From an uncultured Eubacteriales bacterium (GTDB taxonomy: Bacteria; Bacillota; Clostridia; Oscillospirales; CAG-272), in assembly GCA_934526185.1 (NCBI GenBank), contig CAKTAA010000013.1, positions 1-39,500 of the forward strand: DNA of 39,500 nt, given 5' to 3'. The notes below the pieces were generated by a model. It saw only the letters and a list, made by a program, of their open reading frames with translations, was not told the origin of the DNA and made no database searches. The position numbers and the translations under genes are program-made. Each line of letters begins with the position of its first letter. Positions within the stretch are counted from its first letter, which is position 1. This document shows, piece after piece, positions 1 through 6,370 of this stretch.

Positions 1-1621
1 CCGCAACCGGAATAAAAAGAACCTTGTCGGAAGCATCCGTCTTTGTTCGGTTCTCCTGTATATTATTTGCATGTTTGAGCGCTTCAGCGCCGACGCGATA
101 GTTCTTGGCAATACTCCAGAAATCCTCACCGGCATGGGGATAGTACAGCAAAATAGAGGCACTTTCCGCAGGCATCAACCGTTTATCCTTACTGATGATG
201 ACATTTTTTACCGGGGTATAATTCTGCATATTAAAAACGGCAATACAGACAGCTATTTCAATATCTACAGTTAATTTTCCGTTTTCCAAACGCGGTTTGG
301 CATGAAGCGGCTTGCATTGGTATCGGAACTGGGGATTTCCTGAAAAATCAGAGCCGTCCAGCTCATATTTAAAGGGTATAGAACCGTTGATCCCTGACAT
401 AGTACCGCCTTCCAGCCGTGTAACCGCTGAAACGTCGGCGGAACCGTTGAATACAAATTTCCCTTTATCCTGTTTGGCATCAAAGATTTCGCAGCACACG
501 CGCAGATCAATAATCTCAGCAGGAACCGCATAATCATCCGGTGCAAGCGTGCCGCTTGCTGAAAAATTACTGTTGTGAATCTGATGAAGCGTCAGAATAC
601 GCAAAGGTTCCACTGCGGTTTGCAGCTCATAGGCTGTAGAGTATGCATCATTTATGATTTCTGAATTCCTGTTTTCATAACAGGTAAAGTCAACAGTCAT
701 GGTGAAATCAAGCTCAATCATTTTGGCTTCTCCAAAGGCATTGGAAGCCGGCTTGGCGTTGATATTGTCAAGTGTCGGTTCCGCAAAGCATTCACTGCTC
801 TCCGAGATATTTTCGGCTTCGAGCGTACGTGAAAATGGAATTTTTTTACTGACGCTGATATATTTCTCTGCCGCTTCCCCGCTTTCTTCATCTGCCGTCG
901 GGCATTGGCACAGGAAAACCGCCGAGATATCTCCCTTGTATAATATTTTTCCGGCCTGACATTTCGTCTCCGTAACCACAGCCTCAAGCTCTGTGGACAG
1001 TATTTCTCCAATTGCCGGCAAAGCGGCATCAAGCTCGACATCCTCACTGAACTGTATGTCACTGTCGTCGAGACAGCTCACATAACAGCTCTGTATCTTT
1101 TCAGTGTGCATTTCAACCGTGTCACGATCTTCCGCTCTGACACTTCCGCCGGCGCTGTCTGTAATGTCCGGCATAGGATTTTTTGTAGTCGCGGCGGATA
1201 CGGCAGAACGAATGCGGGATTTCATAGTCAGCTTTCGCGGACCGCTGAGACGGCAGTTCACCGTATCAAGCAGCGGCATAACGGTGACAATACAGTTTTC
1301 ATCCAATCCGACAATCGGAACGCTTTGATCAAATGAGGTATCAAAGGCTATAGTTTTCAGCGTATTCTCAGCGGATATGTAGAGAATTTCATAAAAAACC
1401 CGCCCCTCGAACTCCACCTTCTCTCCATTCATATATTTCCCATTGAGCTGCGGCTTAGCGCCTACGCGGACTATTTTCCTGATGTCCGGCAGATAGTCTG
1501 GTAGTGAATAATCGTCGGATAGCTCGTTTGAGCTTTCTCCTTCATACAGTTTTTCCATAATTGTGTTTGTATGTCCGGTGTCCTCGTCTCTTGCGATTCC
1601 GGTAAGATCCATCATGTTCAT
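1..1621 (-). CDS. SPOCS (DUF3794)/LysM spore coat morphogenetic protein, SipL-like (3' end beyond window)
   Basis: An uninterrupted minus-strand frame of 540 codons runs off the left edge, so the C-terminus is missing. The start ATG (1619-1621) has a GGGAGG ribosome site six bases upstream; two further in-frame ATGs follow closely. Near residue 40 the protein reads SLPDYLPDIRKIVRV, the usual opening of a DUF3794/SPOCS domain, and SPOCS-type beta-rich sequence continues to about residue 480. Near residue 493 a LysM-like stretch begins (GEDFWSIAKNYRV). SPOCS repeats followed by a C-terminal LysM is the architecture of Clostridioides difficile SipL, which binds the coat ATPase SpoIVA and attaches the coat to the forespore (family knowledge). 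It lies directly downstream of sigK on the same strand, which fits mother-cell expression (inference). It could instead be another DUF3794-LysM paralogue. Family assignment is firm; SipL orthology is probable. Confidence 0.85.
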   Translation of the reverse strand, partial: MNMMDLTGIARDEDTGHTNTIMEKLYEGESSNELSDDYSLPDYLPDIRKIVRVGAKPQLNGKYMNGEKVEFEGRVFYEILYISAENTLKTIAFDTSFDQSVPIVGLDENCIVTVMPLLDTVNCRLSGPRKLTMKSRIRSAVSAATTKNPMPDITDSAGGSVRAEDRDTVEMHTEKIQSCYVSCLDDSDIQFSEDVELDAALPAIGEILSTELEAVVTETKCQAGKILYKGDISAVFLCQCPTADEESGEAAEKYISVSKKIPFSRTLEAENISESSECFAEPTLDNINAKPASNAFGEAKMIELDFTMTVDFTCYENRNSEIINDAYSTAYELQTAVEPLRILTLHQIHNSNFSASGTLAPDDYAVPAEIIDLRVCCEIFDAKQDKGKFVFNGSADVSAVTRLEGGTMSGINGSIPFKYELDGSDFSGNPQFRYQCKPLHAKPRLENGKLTVDIEIAVCIAVFNMQNYTPVKNVIISKDKRLMPAESASILLYYPHAGEDFWSIAKNYRVGAEALKHANNIQENRTKTDASDKVLFIPVA

Positions 1622-1720
1622 AGCATGCCTCCCACATTTTTATGTTTACATAGCATCAGTAAAGTATATGATTCTATTTTGTATTTCAGAACCATTTTGG
1701 AAACATAAGGAAATCATTCC

Positions 1721-1742
1721 AAAAAAAGGCACTTAAAAAGTG
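1721..1742 (-). terminator. Possible weak intrinsic terminator after sigK
   Basis: On the minus strand a CACTT/AAGTG stem with a three-base loop spans the sigK stop codon and is followed by a run of seven T. The stem is only five base pairs, so termination may be partial and sigK may read through into the SipL-like gene. Confidence 0.35.
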
Positions 1743-2437
1743 TTTCCGCCGGGACGCAGCATAGCTGCCCTGATTTTTTCCAGTGCGCTTTTTTCGATTC
1801 GTGAAACATAAGAGCGCGAAATATTGAGTTTTTCCGCTACCTCTCGCTGGGTAATGGCGGGCCTTGCGGAGAGTCCGTAACGCAGGACGATAATCTCCTT
1901 CTCGCGATCGCTCAGAGTGTGATTAATAATATGCAGAGCTTTGGCGCTTCTGATTTTCAAATCCAGATCCTCGGCTATCGTGTCGTCGCAGCAGATAATA
2001 TCGTTATACGTCAGAGGGTTGCCGTCCTTGTCTGTATCGATGCTTTCGCTGATGGAGACTTCGCTGGCAAGCTTTTTCTGTGAACGGAAATACATGAGAA
2101 TTTCGTTCTGCAGACATTTGCTTGCATAGGTGGCAAAACGCGTACCGTTTTCCGCATCAAAGGTGTCAATGGCTTTGATCAGTCCGATGGTACCGATGGA
2201 AATAAGATCCTCTTGGTTTTTTGCAGAGGTATAGTATTTTTTAACAATATGCGCGACCAGACGGAGATTGTGACAGATAAGCTTTTCACGGGCTCCACCG
2301 TCCCCTGATTTTGCAGCGGAAAACAGCTTCTTTTCCTCAGCCGCGGGCAGAGGGGGCGGAAAGGACTGCGATCCGGAAACCTTCAGGCAGACGCAAAGAA
2401 AATGGCAGAGCAGATACATAAATTGATCGAGTATCAT
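1733..2437 (-). CDS. sigK: RNA polymerase sporulation sigma factor sigma-K (with pro-sequence)
   Basis: This 234-residue sigma-70 family protein directs late mother-cell transcription for coat and cortex maturation. Residues 1-24 form a hydrophobic leader followed by FPPPLPAAEEKK, matching the pro-sequence and junction of Bacillus pro-sigma-K (FPQPL..EEKK). Region 2 contains NLRLVAHIVKKYY and DLISIGTIGLIKAIDTF; region 4 ends with a helix-turn-helix (REVAEKLNISRSYVSRIEKSALEKI). The start ATG has GTGAGGA eight bases upstream. The coding sequence is continuous, with no skin-type prophage interruption. A leader implies activation by a SpoIVFB-type protease, unlike C. difficile, where the leader is absent (family knowledge). 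The SipL-like spore gene lies immediately downstream. Sigma-E is the main alternative, but length and leader sequence favour sigma-K. Confidence 0.93.
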   Translation of the reverse strand: MILDQFMYLLCHFLCVCLKVSGSQSFPPPLPAAEEKKLFSAAKSGDGGAREKLICHNLRLVAHIVKKYYTSAKNQEDLISIGTIGLIKAIDTFDAENGTRFATYASKCLQNEILMYFRSQKKLASEVSISESIDTDKDGNPLTYNDIICCDDTIAEDLDLKIRSAKALHIINHTLSDREKEIIVLRYGLSARPAITQREVAEKLNISRSYVSRIEKSALEKIRAAMLRPGGNTF

Positions 2438-2456
2438 AGAAAGTCCTCACTATCCT

Positions 2457-2484
2457 ATGTATGGGTATTTCGTTGTTACAATAT
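2457..2484 (-). promoter_or_regulatory. Possible sigma-E-type promoter of sigK
   Basis: The minus strand has ATATT (2480-2484) and CATACAT (2457-2463), resembling the sigma-E -35 and -10 elements. The 16-base spacer is slightly long and the implied start would lie almost on the ribosome site, so this is tentative. Sigma-E control of sigK is known in other spore-formers. Confidence 0.28.
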
Positions 2485-2684
2485 ATGCCGCCGCGGCAAA
2501 AATATTATCAGTATCGCTATAAAAAACTAATGAAATAGGATATAAGCCGCCTGTTCGTCAGAAACGGCGCTCTTCGCCTGCACAACAGAAAACCATAAAA
2601 AAGCGCCGGCAAATTTCTTGGTAATCTGCATGCTTGGGGGAAGCAGGATGCCTGATATATTTCCGATGGATATCCGCGCGAGCC

Positions 2685-2713
2685 TTGACTTTGCGCCTGA
2701 AATTTGGTATCAT
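2685..2713 (+). promoter_or_regulatory. Sigma-A-type promoter upstream of the radical SAM gene
   Basis: TTGACT (2685-2690), a 17-base spacer, then TATCAT (2708-2713). Transcription would begin near 2720. The surrounding gap (2438-2893) holds no other convincing gene; it also contains a long-loop inverted repeat, CGGCGCT/AGCGCCG, around 2565-2612. Confidence 0.6.
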
Positions 2714-2893
2714 AGTATCGTCTCACAAATGCAGATGCTCTATTAAAGCACTTTCAGGATTATGGCATAAATGTTGAGCGCGGGAGCGGCTGAATTTTTG
2801 TATACGTTTTGCTGTCTCCGGCCGAACGGAAATCGGAGCATCGAAATATATAGGAATTCAGAGACAGCGGCGAACTCCGCGCTTTTGGAAGGG

Positions 2894-4453
2894 ATGAGCT
2901 TTACTATGAAGAATTTACAGGGAAGAAAAGCCAGAATGCTTCTCGTTTATCCCGATTATACCGACCGCGACTGTACCCAGAAGGTCAGCGGCGGCAATTA
3001 TATGGAAGGGCTTGCTTCGATCTCCGCAGTCCTCAAACAGGGCGGTCATTCGGTTAAGCTTCTTCATCTTCTCAATTTGCATACCGAGGAAAATTACAAA
3101 AAAAGACTGCTCGGCTTGGGCGAATTTGATATTATCGGATTTTCCGTCAGAACAACTGCGTTTCCGGACGCGCAGATGTACATCAAATGGACAAGGGAGG
3201 TCTGCCCGGACGCCTTTATTATCTGCGGAGGATACCACCCTACGCTTGTTCCGGACGAGGTGCTGGCGGCAGAGGGCGTCGACTGCGTCTGCGTCGGCGA
3301 CGGGGAGTACGCTGAACTTGAGCTGTGCGACAAGATGTCCGCAGGCGAGGATTATACCGACGTTAAAAGTCTTTATTTCAAAATGCCGGACGGCTCGTTC
3401 AAGCGCAATCCTATAAGAGAGCTTTTTTCCGATCTCGACAGACTCCCGATCCCGGATTTTGATCTTTTTGATTATGACAATTTAGAATCGTCCAAGGTCG
3501 CTACTGCTATTGTCGTCGTAAGCCGCGGCTGCTTCTACAATTGTACCTATTGCGGCAACGGCAACTTCAGAAAGGTCTACCCCAATAAAAAAATATACGC
3601 GCGGTTCAGATCACCTGAGAACGCGATTCTCTATCTGAAAACATTGCTTGAAAAGCATCCGTACATCAAATATATCAACTTCAGAGACGCGATTTTCAAC
3701 ATGTTTCCGGATTGGTTTGATACATTCATTGAGATGTACAAAAAGGAAATCGGGCTTCCCTGCACCGGAAACATCCGGTTTGATATTCTCACCGAGGATA
3801 CCGTCAAAAAAATGGCGGAAGCGGGCTTTTATACCATAGATATGGGCCTTGAGAGCGGAGATCAGGAGATGCGCTTCAAGTATCTCAGGCGTTATCAGAC
3901 AGACGAGATGATCATTAACTGTTCAAACTGGTTTCATAAGTACGGCATCGCTCAGCTTACCTACAATATTATCGGACTCCCGTACGAGGACATTCATCGC
4001 GCGCTCAAAACCATCAAGCTCAATGCAAGGATCAAAAGCGACAGAACGATTCCGAATATTTTCTATCCGTATGCGGGCACCGCACTTTACGACATCTCCA
4101 AGGAAGCAGGCTTTATTCCGGAAGGGGATTTTTCAAAACGCAGAGTGCCGCTTGTACAGCCGCAATTTCCTGAGGAACAGGTTCTTTTTATTGAGGGATA
4201 TTTTATGCACTTTGTGAAAAGATACCGCCTTGCGTTCAGGCTGCCGCACTGGATCGGAAAACCGTATGAAAAGTGGCTGGACAAACGGGTGACCGGAAAG
4301 CATGTCCCTTACAAATTTCTCGTGAAGCTGCACGACGGATATATGAAAATGCGCAATTTTCTGAAGGATTTTCTCGTAAACCATCTACCCAAATTTTATC
4401 TCAAGCTGCGGATGCTCAAGCACAAGAAAAAGGCTCAGAAGGCTGAAAAATAG
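2894..4453 (+). CDS. B12-binding-type radical SAM protein
   Basis: The protein has about 520 residues counted from ATG 2894. An open frame reaches back to 2771, but its extra N-terminus looks non-coding. ATG 2906 is an equally good alternative, because GGAAGGG at 2887-2893 is too close to 2894 and rather far from 2906. The N-terminal third is a Rossmann-like B12-binding-type domain (MLLVYPDYTD; IIGFSVRTT; IICGGYHPTLVPDEVL), without the DxHxxG motif of base-off cobalamin binders. It is followed by the radical SAM cluster motif CFYNCTYC (CX3CX2C) and the SAM-site region DMGLESGDQE. The basic C-terminal tail resembles BchE/HpnJ-type enzymes. These reductively cleave S-adenosylmethionine, but the substrate cannot be told from sequence. 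A two-cluster ferredoxin follows 43 bases downstream and may supply electrons (inference). Confidence 0.85.
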   Translation: MSFTMKNLQGRKARMLLVYPDYTDRDCTQKVSGGNYMEGLASISAVLKQGGHSVKLLHLLNLHTEENYKKRLLGLGEFDIIGFSVRTTAFPDAQMYIKWTREVCPDAFIICGGYHPTLVPDEVLAAEGVDCVCVGDGEYAELELCDKMSAGEDYTDVKSLYFKMPDGSFKRNPIRELFSDLDRLPIPDFDLFDYDNLESSKVATAIVVVSRGCFYNCTYCGNGNFRKVYPNKKIYARFRSPENAILYLKTLLEKHPYIKYINFRDAIFNMFPDWFDTFIEMYKKEIGLPCTGNIRFDILTEDTVKKMAEAGFYTIDMGLESGDQEMRFKYLRRYQTDEMIINCSNWFHKYGIAQLTYNIIGLPYEDIHRALKTIKLNARIKSDRTIPNIFYPYAGTALYDISKEAGFIPEGDFSKRRVPLVQPQFPEEQVLFIEGYFMHFVKRYRLAFRLPHWIGKPYEKWLDKRVTGKHVPYKFLVKLHDGYMKMRNFLKDFLVNHLPKFYLKLRMLKHKKKAQKAEK

Positions 4454-4496
4454 GAGTAAAACCTGTAAATAATTTACTAAGCGGGGACTTAAAATT

Positions 4497-4676
4497 ATGG
4501 CATATCAGATCGATAAGAAAAAATGCATTGTATGCGGTACTTGTGAGCTCGAATGCAGGCTGCATGCCATTTTTCTTGATAAGGATATCAAATTTCACGT
4601 TGATACAAAAAAATGTGTTTCGTGCGGCGCCTGTGCCAATATCTGCCCGGTAGACGCGATCGAAAAGGAAGCTTAA
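4497..4676 (+). CDS. Small 2[4Fe-4S] ferredoxin
   Basis: This 59-residue gene carries two cysteine clusters. The first is CIVCGTCELEC (residues 10-20, CX2CX2CX3C), followed by Arg rather than the usual Pro. The second is CVSCGACANICP (residues 40-51). Length and spacing match clostridial low-potential ferredoxins, which shuttle single electrons in the cytoplasm. A GCGGGG ribosome site lies ten bases before the ATG. It follows the radical SAM gene by 43 bases on the same strand, suggesting co-transcription and a role as that enzyme's reductant. It may equally serve the general ferredoxin pool that feeds Rnf (inference). Confidence 0.92.
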   Translation: MAYQIDKKKCIVCGTCELECRLHAIFLDKDIKFHVDTKKCVSCGACANICPVDAIEKEA

Positions 4677-4702
4677 TTTTTCTATGCTTTTGAAATTTTA
4701 TA

Positions 4703-4731
4703 TTGACATTACAGATAAAACAGTATATGAT
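4703..4731 (+). promoter_or_regulatory. Strong sigma-A promoter for the DUF1292 gene
   Basis: TTGACA (4703-4708), a spacer of exactly 17 bases, then TATGAT (4726-4731). The predicted leader is about 120 bases, running to the start codon at 4857. Confidence 0.78.
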
Positions 4732-4856
4732 ATAGTATAGAAAGAGCGTGTTTATTTATCTCAGGTTAAGCTCCCGGTTTGTTTTGTGCGAGACTTGCGG
4801 ATATTTCAAAAAGTATTGTAAAATCAATTTTATTATCATACGGAGGCTTACTGATT

Positions 4857-5150
4857 ATGGCTGATGAAAGCTTTGAAACAGAAATTTTTACACTGACCGA
4901 CGAAGAAGGAAATGAAAGTCAATTTGAACTGATCGGCAGTACGGAGGTTGACGGAACGGTTTATCTGGCGCTGGAGCCGGTTGACGAAAATCCGGACGGC
5001 GAGTATGTTATTCTGAAGCTGGCGCTTGAGGACGGTGAAGAAGTTCTCGTGACCATTGACGATGATGATGAATTTGACAAAATTGCCGATATTTTCGAAG
5101 ACGAATTGATGACACTTGAGTATGACGACGAGGAAAACGAGGAAGAATAA
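4857..5150 (+). CDS. DUF1292 (YrzB family) acidic protein
   Basis: The protein has 97 residues and is very acidic, with an Asp/Glu-rich tail ending DDEENEEE. The pattern ETEIFTLTDEEGNESQFELIGS.EVDGTVYLALEPV is typical of DUF1292/YrzB, a small family of unknown function widespread in Firmicutes and often found near alaS and ruvX. The start ATG at 4857 is set by GGAGG ten bases upstream; an in-frame ATG at 4779 lacks a ribosome site and adds an unrelated leader. It has its own promoter at 4703. A structured RNA candidate lies just downstream. Confidence 0.88.
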   Translation: MADESFETEIFTLTDEEGNESQFELIGSTEVDGTVYLALEPVDENPDGEYVILKLALEDGEEVLVTIDDDDEFDKIADIFEDELMTLEYDDEENEEE

Positions 5151-5310
5151 CCTCAGCAACGAACATACCGGTCTTGCAGCGTGATACGTGATAGATGTAC
5201 GGCATTTTCGTTGTTCGGACAACGGGAGAGCTCGGGAGAGGACGCCTGTTGCCGAAGAATTGATAACGATTCAAATACGCCTGCTCAGTGCGTGATATTT
5301 CAAGGTATTA

Positions 5311-5492
5311 AACCCACAATAAGAACAATAGAGTCCGGGCTTCCCTTGACGGGATGCAGACCTCTCGTCCGCGGGGCGCATTGCGGCGCTCCCGGAGGAA
5401 CGTTGGTAGCACAAAGTCGGGGAGAGGACACTAACCTTGCTATGCAAGGGTTTCTTAATCCTTGATTTACACGGCTCGGCGGGGTATTTTTT
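5311..5492 (+). ncRNA. Structured RNA candidate with 6S RNA (ssrS)-like architecture
   Basis: This GC-rich, non-coding stretch folds by eye into a rod. A closing helix pairs CCGGGC (5335-5340) with GCUCGG (5474-5479), possibly extended by ACCC near 5312-5315 with GGGU near 5482-5485. A second helix pairs CCUCUC (5361-5366) with GAGAGG (5422-5427). The apical hairpin is CGGG-GCGC/GCGC-U-CCCG (5372-5394). A side hairpin AACC-UUGC/GCAA-g-GGUU (5433-5452) lies on the 3' side of the internal bubble. A run of six T follows at 5487-5492. A long rod with a central bubble carrying a small 3' hairpin, about 180 bases long, is the 6S pattern, and pieces such as GUUGGU, ACCUUG and CAAGGGUU recall E. coli 6S RNA. 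No alignment was done. 6S RNA binds the RNA polymerase housekeeping holoenzyme. Ends are approximate. Confidence 0.5.
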
Positions 5493-5646
5493 AAGAGTAA
5501 CGGATTGTATTCTCAATGACGGAAGTTCCTGCGAGCTTTGTAAAGATAATTAAGGTAAAGGCAAATGCGGAACAGGATGAGTGCGTATATGAATATATCA
5601 TTTAATAATTATGTCCCGGCCTTATTTTCACGTAAGATCCTTTCTT

Positions 5647-5687
5647 AAATCTGCTTATGCAGCAAAAATTGCTGTATAAGCAGATTT
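5647..5687. terminator. Strong inverted repeat, probable intrinsic terminator
   Basis: Two 19-base arms (5647-5665 and 5669-5687), nearly perfectly complementary around a three-base loop, end in a T run on the plus strand. It could end transcripts from the DUF1292 gene and the 6S-like RNA. The A run in the left arm means it may act in both directions. Confidence 0.65.
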
Positions 5688-5801
5688 TTCTATAAAGCAA
5701 TGTACTCCTGCATAAAATAATGAATAGAAACCGCATGCTAAAGTAAAGCAAAAGGCTGTATCATGCGCCTACGGCGTAACACATTATATTTATTATAACC
5801 G

Positions 5802-5830
5802 TTGAATTGGACACGTTTTTCTGTTATAGT
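5802..5830 (+). promoter_or_regulatory. Promoter of the broken GNAT gene
   Basis: TTGAAT (5802-5807), 17 bases, TATAGT (5825-5830). A good AGGAG ribosome site follows at 5871-5875. Confidence 0.5.
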
Positions 5831-5884
5831 AGAGATAACGAGATCGGAATCAGAGAAAATTTTTTTCGCGAGGAGTTAGTTTCG

Positions 5885-6153
5885 CTGCAATTAGTAAAAA
5901 TGGAAGATAAATATATTCCTCAACTATTTGAAATGATGGACGAACAGACAAATACTGATGAAAAAATTATACCATGGTCGATTAGAAAATGTGATTATCA
6001 TGAAATAGAATCATATATACAGCTTGGAAGTAAAAGAAGCACACGGAAAATACGTTCCTGATTCAACATTATTCTGCATAGATACAGAAAGAAACATTTT
6101 TATTGGTGCAGTTAATATTAGACATTATTTGGATAAAAAGATGATGAAACTTA
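5885..6153 (+). pseudogene. GNAT N-acetyltransferase remnant (COG3981-like)
   Basis: After an AGGAG site there is no ATG; the reading frame begins at a CTG (5885) giving LQLVKMEDKYIPQLFEMM. The frame stops at 6061, but another frame continues the family pattern: EVKEAHGKYVPDSTLFCIDTE, then IGAVNIRHYLDKKMM. This matches the middle of COG3981-type acetyltransferases, where a threonine-phenylalanine strand leads to VNIRH. The frameshift lies near 6020-6030. Homology then ends abruptly near 6150, before the acetyl-CoA loop, at a 10-base sequence repeated at 6311. It therefore lacks a start codon, has a frameshift and has lost its catalytic half. Not functional. Confidence 0.75.
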
Positions 6154-6310
6154 GGAGACTGCAAAACTTTCAGTTCTACGGCGCTTTTTGAAATCTGCTG
6201 ATTGATTTGATTGCTGGTTGTGTTATAATATCCTCATGTCAGCACTTTGGCAACAGAAAATCAGTAAATTAAAAAAGGTGCAAATGATGTAAAATATTGG
6301 CGGATTTCAA
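6154..6310 (+). mobile_element. Possible insertion-element remnant between 10-bp direct repeats
   Basis: The 157-base segment is flanked by ATGAAACTTA at 6144-6153 and 6311-6320. It holds a promoter-like TTGATT-16-TATAAT (6202-6229) and, seven bases later, an ATG opening a short frame (MSALWQQKISKLKK, stop after 18 codons). This resembles the left end of an insertion sequence cut off early. TTGAAATCTGC near 6189 and its approximate complement near 6300-6310 form a weak inverted repeat. No transposase is left, so the element cannot be classified. Confidence 0.35.
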
Positions 6311-6334
6311 ATGAAACTTAAATAAATAGTTTAA

Positions 6335-6352
6335 GGCAAGCGATAACTTGCC
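6335..6352 (+). promoter_or_regulatory. Hairpin abutting the ribosome site of the hydrolase-acyltransferase gene
   Basis: GGCAAG (6335-6340) and CTTGCC (6347-6352) form a perfect six-base-pair stem with loop CGATAA, directly before the GAAAGGA ribosome site. It could be an RNA hairpin affecting initiation or a DNA operator. Its function is unknown. Confidence 0.4.
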
Positions 6353-6370
6353 GAAAGGATATGATCATAA

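Noticed and set aside
2517..2726. 69-codon minus-strand frame upstream of sigK
   Set aside because: No ribosome site, atypical composition, and it covers the promoter of the radical SAM gene.
5225..5310. Glycine-riboswitch-like GGGAGAG..GCCGAAG motif
   Set aside because: The GGAGCAA and CTCTCAGG parts are missing, and no glycine-related gene follows.
5335..5480. RNase P RNA, suggested by GAGTCCGGGC
   Set aside because: The GAGGAAAGTCC core and the ACAGAA element are absent, and the candidate is far too short.
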